Source: Phycisphaerales bacterium
GTDB taxonomy: Bacteria > Planctomycetota > Phycisphaerae > Phycisphaerales > UBA5793
Assembly: GCA_020852515.1 (NCBI GenBank)
Contig: JADZAS010000004.1
Location: forward strand, 62,001-126,000
Length of the DNA: 64,000 nt
Reading direction: 5' to 3'
In this document: positions 57,895 through 64,000 of the stretch, piece after piece
Numbering within the stretch: the stretch's first letter is position 1
Layout: each line of letters starts with the position of its first letter
Translations under genes and position numbers: made by a program
The notes under the pieces: generated by a model
What the model saw: only the letters and a program-made list of their open reading frames with translations
Databases searched by the model: none
What the model was told of the DNA's origin: nothing

Positions 57895-60270
57895 CTACTT
57901 CTTGGGCGCGCCGGCCTGGATGATCGCCTTGAGTTCGTCCGTGAGCGACTTGACGCCGTCTTCCTGTCGAATGACGATCGCGTTGTTCGGATCAACCATG
58001 ACGACCATGAAGCGGCCGGCGGCGAGGGCCTTGCGCAGATCGGGCCGCATCGCGATGAGATCGAAGTAGCCGTCGGAGCCGAACTCGAGTTCGGTCAGCT
58101 TCGTCTCTTCGGTGAGCGCGGAATCGACGTAGTAGCCGGAGACGAAGACGTAGTTGCGGCCGTTGATGCGGCGAACCGCCATGGCGCGCATGTCTGCGGA
58201 CTGCTCTTCGAGTGTCGTCGCTTCGCGGGCGCGGGCCTGGCCGGCGGCGAAGTAGAAGGCATCCTCCCCGGCGGCTTCGGACGGCATGGCTTGGCCGCGG
58301 CCGACTGCTCCGCCTTCGCGCCCCGTGGCTGCGCCCTCGAATCCGCCGGCGGCCGGGGCGGCCTTCCGCGCTTCCTCCAGTGCTTCGCTCTCGTCGAGCG
58401 AGCGCCGCAGGCGATCGGCAGGGATCGCCAGATCGCGCTGCGCGTCGAGGCCGCCGCCTTCAAATCCCCCGCCTCCCTCGAAGCCACGGCCGAAGCGGCG
58501 CGCCACGCCCAGCCGATCCTCAAGTTCCGGCGCCACGAGCCAGCTCGAGTACGGCGTCTGCAGGCTGTACTTCGTGGACAGATCGATGATCTCGCGCACC
58601 ATCTCGCTCGATTCACCGTCGAGCCGGATGCGGTCGATCAGGTAGGCGATCTTGCGCCCGGCCCAGATGCGAGGCACGTAGGTCGCGTCCTCAGTCGGCT
58701 CAAACGAGACCTGCGGCCAGGTGTAGACGAGTTCCTTGTCGCCTCGCTTGGCCTTGAGTGTGACGGGGCCCGTTACCGACTTCTCGAACTGGCCCGAGAG
58801 CAAGATCTGGCGCCCATTGTAAAGATCGCCGATGCTCGGCGGATACTGCTCCGTAACGACCAGATCAGGCAGATCGAGATGCAGGTCCGTCAGCACGGGT
58901 TCGCTGAACACCGCGAAGAAGTCGCCCAGACTGTGCTCGAGATTCTCGCCCGGCTGAACGTAGGTCGGAATGCCGCCGTAGCCCGTGGCGAGGGCATCGA
59001 GCAGTTCGGTGTTTACATCGTGGCCGACGCCGAAGGGGAACAGACGGATGTTCTCGCGGAAGTCCTTGGTTTCGCGCGCGAACATGTCTTCGACGATCTG
59101 CCTCGCCTGATCACCCTTGCCGTCAGTGATGAAGACGAGCACAAAGGGGCGTTCCCTGGATTCGGGGTCCCGCATTTCGAGCGCCGCTTTGAGCGCATCA
59201 TTGATGTTCGTGCCGCCCGAAGGCTTGAACTTCTCCACGCGGTGGCGCGCTTCGGCTTTACTCGCTTTGTCAGCCTCCTGCAGTTTCGGGAAGATCGTGT
59301 CAAAGCCCGTGGAGAAGCGCACGACGGAGAAGCGATCACCATCTTCGAGCCGCTCGATGCAGTAGTTGAGCGCCTGCTTCGCCTGGTCGATCTTGCCGTC
59401 GCTGGCCATCGAGCCGGACGTATCGACGACGAAGACGTAGTCCTGAGGCACCTGCACCTGGTCATCCCAGATCGGTTTTGGCGCCAGCAGTAGCAGGAAA
59501 TGGCCCGGCAAAGCCTCGTCTTCCTGGTAGGAGACGACGGACAAGCCGACATCGCGCTGCTGCGCGTCGTAGAGAAGCACAAAGTCGTCGGCGAGGCTGA
59601 CCTTGTTGCGCTCGAAGACGGCGCGGGCCTTGTAATCGCCATCGCGCACGATCTCGACCTCGTGCGTGGGCGACCAGATGCCGCGCAGCGGCGTGGTGGA
59701 GGCGAGGGAGACATCGAATCGCACCGTGCCGAATGCGATGCTGTTCTGGCCGGGTGTGCGAAGCGGGTACTGGTAGCGCCACATCTCCGAGACGCTGTCG
59801 GTCACCTGTTGATACGAGAGTTGGATCTCGGTAGTCGAGTTGGGCTCGATGGGAAAGACCCGCGCCCGCATGAGGCGCCGGCCGATGAACTCGATGAGCC
59901 CCGGATCGCGGTTGCCGCGCACGATGCGCTCGTAGATCTCGCGCGCCTGATCTGCGGGCAGGACTTCGCCCTGAACCATCTTGCCGTTGAAGGTCATCTG
60001 AAAGTCGGTAAGGTCCGCGCCTTCGGGAATCGGAAAAATGTAAGTCGCTTCAAGGCGCTGCTGGCTCGTGTTGTGGAAGGTCTGGTTCACCGTCGTCAGA
60101 GCCACGCGGTCGCTGATGGAGATGCGCACGAGATGATCCTCGATGCGCAGCGGGTTGGTCCGCGCACCTTCGACGACGAGAATCCCCGAGGCGCGGGCGG
60201 CAGCCTCGAACAGTACAAAGAGCAGGCCGGAGAGGGCCAGGGCGATGCAGAGGCGGGCGCGGCGGTTCAT
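57895..60270 (-). CDS. exported VIT/VWA domain protein
   Basis: A 791-residue secreted or surface protein: signal peptide to about residue 27, VIT domain at about 32-165 (RVALTTVNQTFHNTSQQRLEATYIFPIPEGADLTDF), VWA domain at about 275-450 with the MIDAS motif DTSGSMASDGK (about 281-291), then a beta-rich region, a Gly-rich linker near 600-675 (FGRGFEGGGGFEGGG and GFEGAATGREGG) and a C-terminal domain (AVRRINGRNYVFVSGYYVDS). The layout resembles inter-alpha-trypsin-inhibitor heavy chains. It probably mediates metal-dependent adhesion or protein binding. An AGGGAGGT ribosome site precedes ATG 60270. Confidence 0.9.
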   Translation of the reverse strand: MNRRARLCIALALSGLLFVLFEAAARASGILVVEGARTNPLRIEDHLVRISISDRVALTTVNQTFHNTSQQRLEATYIFPIPEGADLTDFQMTFNGKMVQGEVLPADQAREIYERIVRGNRDPGLIEFIGRRLMRARVFPIEPNSTTEIQLSYQQVTDSVSEMWRYQYPLRTPGQNSIAFGTVRFDVSLASTTPLRGIWSPTHEVEIVRDGDYKARAVFERNKVSLADDFVLLYDAQQRDVGLSVVSYQEDEALPGHFLLLLAPKPIWDDQVQVPQDYVFVVDTSGSMASDGKIDQAKQALNYCIERLEDGDRFSVVRFSTGFDTIFPKLQEADKASKAEARHRVEKFKPSGGTNINDALKAALEMRDPESRERPFVLVFITDGKGDQARQIVEDMFARETKDFRENIRLFPFGVGHDVNTELLDALATGYGGIPTYVQPGENLEHSLGDFFAVFSEPVLTDLHLDLPDLVVTEQYPPSIGDLYNGRQILLSGQFEKSVTGPVTLKAKRGDKELVYTWPQVSFEPTEDATYVPRIWAGRKIAYLIDRIRLDGESSEMVREIIDLSTKYSLQTPYSSWLVAPELEDRLGVARRFGRGFEGGGGFEGGGLDAQRDLAIPADRLRRSLDESEALEEARKAAPAAGGFEGAATGREGGAVGRGQAMPSEAAGEDAFYFAAGQARAREATTLEEQSADMRAMAVRRINGRNYVFVSGYYVDSALTEETKLTELEFGSDGYFDLIAMRPDLRKALAAGRFMVVMVDPNNAIVIRQEDGVKSLTDELKAIIQAGAPKK

Positions 60271-60436
60271 GACAACCTCCCTGAGGGTCGGTGGTGGCGG
60301 GTCTACCTGAGTTCTGACGCACGAGCAGCCCGCGCGTTAGCCCATTTTGCCAGCCCGGGGCCGCAAATGGTGATTTCGGGGCCCGCCGGCTATGATGTGG
60401 GCGAGTTTCGGGGCAATCACCCGGGACTCAAAAATC

Positions 60437-60509
60437 GGGGCCGTAGCTCAATTGGGAGAGCACTGCCTTTGCAAGGCAGGGGTTAGGGGTTCGAGCCCCC
60501 TCGGCTCCA
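60437..60509 (+). tRNA. tRNA-Ala (anticodon UGC)
   Basis: A 73-base cloverleaf. Acceptor stem GGGGCCG pairs with CGGCTCC and contains the G3-U70 pair that identifies alanine tRNA; discriminator base A73 (60509). D arm GCTC-AATTGGGA-GAGC, anticodon stem CTGCC/GGCAG with anticodon TGC at 60470-60472, T arm GGGGTTCGAGCCCC. The CCA end is not encoded, so it must be added by a nucleotidyltransferase. Confidence 0.97.
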
Positions 60510-60674
60510 TTTTCGACGCTGCGTGGAAGGGCGAAACTTCGCGCGCAGTGGATGGGCCGCCAATTGGCGACCTCGCCGGATGGCGTGGAATGGTCGAAGT
60601 TGATCGCGCGCGGCTCCGCGCCGAGTTCGGGCAGAGCCTGGCGTCGAATCTGCGAGAACCGTCACCTCCGGGCC

Positions 60675-62054
60675 TCAGTCGAGCTTGTACTCCCAGCCCT
60701 TGCGGTACGTCTTGCTGATGAAGGCGTTGGCGGCGTCGTTGTTGGTGAATTTCATCGACTCGGGGTTGTACTCGAGCCGGCCGCCGACGCGCTGCGCGAT
60801 GCAGCCGAGCAGGATGAGTTCGCTGAATGGGCCCGCGTAAGCGAAGTTGCTCTTGGGGAAGTCGTACGGCTTCTCCTCGATGCACGCGAGGTACCACTCC
60901 TTGTGATGGCCCTCGGCCGAGCGCTCGATCTGCTGCTTTGGCGTGCCGAATTCGGCGTGGCGCTCGGCGGGGAGGAGCATGGGCGCGTTGCGCGGGTCGT
61001 TCAGCGCGACCATCTTGCCCTTGGTGCCGAAATAGAGCGCGCCTTCCTTGGTCCACTCGTGTTCGGCGGCGAGTTCTTCGGGGCGTTGCGGCCGGTTGCC
61101 GCCGTCATACCAGAAGAGTTTGAATGCGGGCCGCGCGCCCACGGCCGGGAAGTCGAAGCGCACGATGCTGGCCTTGCCGTACATCTCGGCATTGCCGAAG
61201 GGTTCGCCGCCAACGAGTTCGATGGCCGCTGGATAGCCGGGGTTCATGGCCCAGTAGACGGGATCGACCTCGTGGCAGGCCATGTCGCCCAGCGCACCGC
61301 AGCCGAAGTCCCACCAGCCGCGCCAGTTGAACGGGTGATACAGGCCGCCCCAGCCGTCGGCGGGGTTGTGGCGATAGGGCCGCTCGGGCGCTGGTCCGAT
61401 CCACGAATCCCAATCCATGGTGGCGGGAATCTCCTCCGCGCCATCCGGGCGTTGCATGCCTTGGCGCCACCACGGGCGATCGGTCCACACGTGCGCTTCC
61501 TGCAGGTCGCCGATGGCCCCGCCGCGGAGGTAGTCGATGGTCACGCGCAACGAATCGCTGGCGTGGCCCTGGTTGCCCATCTGCGTGGCGAGCTTGTATT
61601 TCTTCTGCGCAAGCGTGAGTTGCCGGGCTTCCCACGGAGTGTGGGTGAGGGGCTTTTGGGTGTAGACGTGCTTGCCCAGGCTCATGGCAATCATTGTCGC
61701 GGGGAAGTGATGATGATCCGGCGTGCCCACCATCACCGCATCGATGTCCTTGTGCTGCTTGTCGAACATCTTTCGGTAGTCGGTGTAGCCTGTGGCGTCG
61801 GACCATTTCTCAGTCGCGGGCTTCCAGCGCGTCCTGTCAACGTCGGTGAAACACGGACACATGGCGCCGAGCTTGTGCAGCGGCGGGATGTGCTCGCCGC
61901 TGGCGATGCCGCCGACGCCGATGAAGGCGACGTTGAGCCGGGCGTTGGAGCCGAGCACCCGGCCGTAGGACGAAGCGGTCATCGCCCAGGCGGTCGCGGC
62001 GGCGGAAGTCTGCAGGAACTGGCGGCGCGTGAGGGAGCGTGGAGTGTGGTTCAT
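60675..62054 (-). CDS. TAT-exported Gfo/Idh/MocA family oxidoreductase
   Basis: A 459-residue NAD(P)-dependent oxidoreductase with a twin-arginine signal (SLTRRQFLQTSAAATAWAM). The Rossmann fold begins LNVAFIGVGGIASGEHIPPLHKLG (residues about 40-63), followed by DIDAVMVGTPDHHHFPATMIAMSLGKHVYTQKPLTHT, in which the conserved E-K-P of many family members reads Q-K-P. The C-terminal dimer domain contains WDFGCGALGDMACHEVDPVYWAMN with the substrate-site His. Planctomycetes encode many such exported enzymes, thought to act on sugars or sugar acids. The substrate cannot be inferred. No clear ribosome site upstream of ATG 62054. Confidence 0.92.
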   Translation of the reverse strand: MNHTPRSLTRRQFLQTSAAATAWAMTASSYGRVLGSNARLNVAFIGVGGIASGEHIPPLHKLGAMCPCFTDVDRTRWKPATEKWSDATGYTDYRKMFDKQHKDIDAVMVGTPDHHHFPATMIAMSLGKHVYTQKPLTHTPWEARQLTLAQKKYKLATQMGNQGHASDSLRVTIDYLRGGAIGDLQEAHVWTDRPWWRQGMQRPDGAEEIPATMDWDSWIGPAPERPYRHNPADGWGGLYHPFNWRGWWDFGCGALGDMACHEVDPVYWAMNPGYPAAIELVGGEPFGNAEMYGKASIVRFDFPAVGARPAFKLFWYDGGNRPQRPEELAAEHEWTKEGALYFGTKGKMVALNDPRNAPMLLPAERHAEFGTPKQQIERSAEGHHKEWYLACIEEKPYDFPKSNFAYAGPFSELILLGCIAQRVGGRLEYNPESMKFTNNDAANAFISKTYRKGWEYKLD

Positions 62055-62152
62055 GGTGCCATCACTATACCAGACCTGGCGCAGCTGAAATCAGGAAATT
62101 CACCTTGTTCCGCGATCAGACGGCGGTGGGTTTCGGTTGTGCCACCGCGTCG

Positions 62153-63454
62153 CTAATGGCCTGATGCGACTGGAGTTGCCACCGGGGCGACCCAGCGGCG
62201 CAGCAGCCGGGAGATGGTCAGGCCCTGGACGACGATCGAGAAGACCACGACGACGTAGGTCATGACGAGAATGGCGTCGGAGACGCTGCGGTCGGCGTGC
62301 TCGCCAAGTTCTTCGCGAAGCGAGAGGGCCAGAGCGACGGAAATGCCGCCGCGCAGCCCGCCCCACGTCATCAGTTTCACGGCGTGCGGCACGCGCTTGT
62401 GCTTGAGCGGCAGAATCGCGAAGGGAAGGCCCACGGAGATGAACCGGGCCAACAGCACGACCGGGATGGCGAGCAGACCCGCCTCTACGTAGCGCGTCTC
62501 GATGGCCAGCAGGAGCACTTCGAGGCCGATGACCACGAAGAGCACGGCGTTGAGGATCTCGTCGATGAGTTCCCAGAAGGTATCGAGATGCTGTCGCGTC
62601 GTTTCGGACATGGCAAACGCGCGCCCGTGGTTGCCGATGAGCAGTCCCGCGACGACCATGGCGATGGGGCCGGAGATGTGCACGGCGTCGGCCAGCGCGT
62701 AGCCGCCGGTGACCAGCGCCAGCGAGATGAGCACTTCCACCTGATAGTTGTCGATGTCTTTGAGCATGCGGTAGGCGATCAGCCCCACGCCCAGTCCGAA
62801 CACCGCGCCGCCCACGGCTTCCTTCACAAAGAGCATGAGGATGGTCGAGGCGCTCGTCGCATCCTCCCCGTGGCCGGCGCCGGCGAAGCCGAGCAGCGCG
62901 AGAAATACGACCACGCCCACGCCGTCGTTGAAGAGTGACTCGCCCGCAATCTGCGTCTTGAGATCATCCGGCGCATGCAGGCTCTTGAGAATCGACAGCA
63001 CGGCAATCGGGTCCGTCGGCGAGATCAAGGCGCCAAAGAGCAGGCAGTGAATGAACCCAATGGGCAGACCAAGCATCTGTGCGATCACCCACACCGCGCC
63101 GCCGACGATCGCCGTGGACAGCACCACGCCAAAGGTGGCGAGGACGGCGATCACGGTCGTGTGCCGGCGCAGGCTGCTGAGATCGATGTGCAGCGCGCCG
63201 GCAAAGAGGAGATAACCGAGCATGCCGTGCAGCAGGGTGTTGTCGAAGTCAACCGACTGCATGATGCGATCGGCAGTCTCGCGCACCGACGGGAAGACGT
63301 GCCCCGCGCCGATGAGACCGACCGACAGGAGCATCGCAAGGATCATGAGGCCGATCGTGGTCGGCAACCGCAGAAACCGGTGGTTGACGTAGCCGAAGAC
63401 CGCGGCGAGCGTCAGGAGGACAGCGATGATCTCGAAGGTGCTCAAGAGATGCAT
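62153..63454 (-). CDS. Na+/H+ antiporter, CPA1 family
   Basis: A 433-residue inner-membrane cation/proton antiporter with about 12 hydrophobic segments. CPA1 landmarks: LLFGALISPTDPIAVLSILKSLHAPDDLKTQIAGESLFNDGVGVVVFLALLG (SPTDP on helix 4 and the ESLFNDG ND motif on helix 5, the ion-binding site) and MTWGGLRGGISVALALSL (TWGGLRG). Unlike many CPA1 proteins it lacks a long cytoplasmic tail, ending soon after the last helix. It uses the proton gradient to expel Na+ or K+. It lies 89 bases from the ABC-2 permease stop on the same strand. Confidence 0.94.
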   Translation of the reverse strand: MHLLSTFEIIAVLLTLAAVFGYVNHRFLRLPTTIGLMILAMLLSVGLIGAGHVFPSVRETADRIMQSVDFDNTLLHGMLGYLLFAGALHIDLSSLRRHTTVIAVLATFGVVLSTAIVGGAVWVIAQMLGLPIGFIHCLLFGALISPTDPIAVLSILKSLHAPDDLKTQIAGESLFNDGVGVVVFLALLGFAGAGHGEDATSASTILMLFVKEAVGGAVFGLGVGLIAYRMLKDIDNYQVEVLISLALVTGGYALADAVHISGPIAMVVAGLLIGNHGRAFAMSETTRQHLDTFWELIDEILNAVLFVVIGLEVLLLAIETRYVEAGLLAIPVVLLARFISVGLPFAILPLKHKRVPHAVKLMTWGGLRGGISVALALSLREELGEHADRSVSDAILVMTYVVVVFSIVVQGLTISRLLRRWVAPVATPVASGH

Positions 63455-63543
63455 GCGGCGGAGTGTATGCGGCGCGAGTCAGCGCGGAAGAGGACCCGAG
63501 GCGGCGCCGAGCCTTGGTCTCGGCTTGAGAGCGAAGCCCTTCG

Positions 63544-64000
63544 TCAATCGGTGGCGCGGCTGAGGATCATCACCCCCATCGCAGTGCCCGCCAGGCCGAC
63601 GGTGATGAGGATCGCGCAAGGCAGGAGCATCTCGGCCAGCGAGAAGCCGCGCCAGATCGCCCCTTCGAGCGCCAGCACGCCCCAACTCATCGGGCTGAAC
63701 TGGCTGAGCGTCTTCATGAACGAGGGCATGAACGCGAGCGGAATCATCCCGCCGCCGAACATAGCCATGAGCACGTTGGCCCCCCATGCCGCGCCCGACA
63801 CGGCCTCTTCGCTGCGGCCGATCACGCTCATGAGCATCATGATGCCGACGACGCAGAAGGCAAGGCTGGCGATGCCGATCACGAGAAGGACGATGCTGTT
63901 GGGCCGCATGCCCAGCGCGTAACCCAGCGCGACCATCACCGCGTTCACCAGGACGACGGCGATGAAACAGGCGAGCCCCTTGCCCGCCAGAATCTGGCCC
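63544..64000 (-). CDS. ABC-2 type transporter permease (5' part outside window)
   Basis: The frame is open to the window edge; 152 residues of the C-terminal half are visible, beginning GQILAGKGLACFIAVVLVNAVMVALGYALGM. Five helices follow, including the conserved VSGAAWGANVLMAMFGGGMIPLAFMP-type region and the ending SPMSWGVLALEGAIWRGFSLAEMLLPCAILITVGLA, typical of ABC-2 (YadH/NatB-like) permeases. The apparent start at 63948 is only the first in-frame GTG inside the window, not the gene start. The ATPase partner must lie beyond 64000. Substrate unknown. Confidence 0.85.
   Translation of the reverse strand, partial: GQILAGKGLACFIAVVLVNAVMVALGYALGMRPNSIVLLVIGIASLAFCVVGIMMLMSVIGRSEEAVSGAAWGANVLMAMFGGGMIPLAFMPSFMKTLSQFSPMSWGVLALEGAIWRGFSLAEMLLPCAILITVGLAGTAMGVMILSRATD

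Noticed and set aside
1-64000. CRISPR arrays, rRNA genes and insertion-sequence transposases
   Set aside because: No regularly spaced repeats with unique spacers, no rRNA signature and no transposase-like product was found on either strand.

Overview
The window is a high-GC, densely coded chromosomal segment most likely from a planctomycete, probably class Phycisphaerae (inference). Supporting signs are three different proteins that pair a Cys-x2-Cys ... CPECG-type zinc ribbon with membrane helices, a TAT-exported Gfo/Idh/MocA oxidoreductase, a VIT/VWA surface protein, secreted TPR and beta-propeller proteins, an LpxB homologue implying an LPS outer membrane, complex I genes scattered over 24 kb, and a futalosine-type menaquinone gene (mqnC). 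No rRNA or CRISPR array was seen; there is one tRNA (Ala, UGC).

Layout. 0-4 kb, minus strand: a multi-pass membrane protein, a starch-synthase-like GT-B glycosyltransferase and the 5' part of nuoF. 4.2-6.6 kb, plus: LemA, an HtpX-like M48 protease and a DUF3137-like protein, overlapping or tightly spaced. 6.6-11 kb, minus: HEAT-like exported protein, oligopeptide-binding protein, one OppB-type permease, hotdog thioesterase. 11.3-14.5 kb: large secreted TPR protein, convergent with a small membrane protein. 14.5-21.5 kb, plus: a nonulosonic (sialic-type) acid operon made of a 1189-residue three-part Maf/DUF115 protein, then neuA, neuB, neuC and a zinc-ribbon membrane protein. 21.6-24.8 kb, minus: small membrane protein, then nuoD-nuoE-two tiny genes-second lemA as one tight operon. 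25-27.3 kb, plus: a B12-dependent acyl-CoA mutase large subunit with isobutyryl-CoA-mutase-type residues, and a PhnB/VOC protein with a clear terminator. 27.4-33.6 kb: baeRF-type protein, YwaF-like membrane protein, propeller lipoprotein, Fpg/Nei glycosylase, NadA, two small membrane proteins. 33.7-36.3 kb, minus: a secreted propeller protein and a conserved unknown.

36.3-38.6 kb is an unusual accessory patch: inverted repeats, a C-rich quadruplex-prone tract, two tandem 19-bp repeat pairs flanking small Cys-rich ORFs, and an Mrr-type restriction endonuclease. 38.9-53.3 kb is mostly housekeeping: SMC, GH113-like protein, LpxB, thioredoxin-like protein, PD-(D/E)xK-like protein, HDAC-family deacetylase, mqnC, QueC-like protein and a CysQ/Hal2-type phosphatase. 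53.3-57.9 kb is a second plastic patch: two zinc-ribbon membrane proteins, three small unknown or ankyrin proteins, near-identical 63-bp palindromic repeats, a duplicated scrap of the cysQ-like 3' end, and a truncated DUF2254 gene. 57.9-64 kb: VIT/VWA protein, tRNA-Ala, Gfo/Idh/MocA oxidoreductase, CPA1 Na+/H+ antiporter and the end of an ABC-2 permease.

How the parts fit: nuoD/E/F with mqnC point to NADH-to-menaquinone respiration, and nadA feeds NAD synthesis. The neuC-neuB-neuA set makes a CMP-nonulosonate from UDP-HexNAc, and the co-transcribed Maf-like protein is the obvious candidate transferase, most likely for flagellin (inference; no flagellin gene is in the window). The best candidate for something undescribed is this Maf fusion, in which a DUF115 domain is followed by a nucleotidyltransferase-like segment and a radical-SAM-like barrel without its cluster cysteines.
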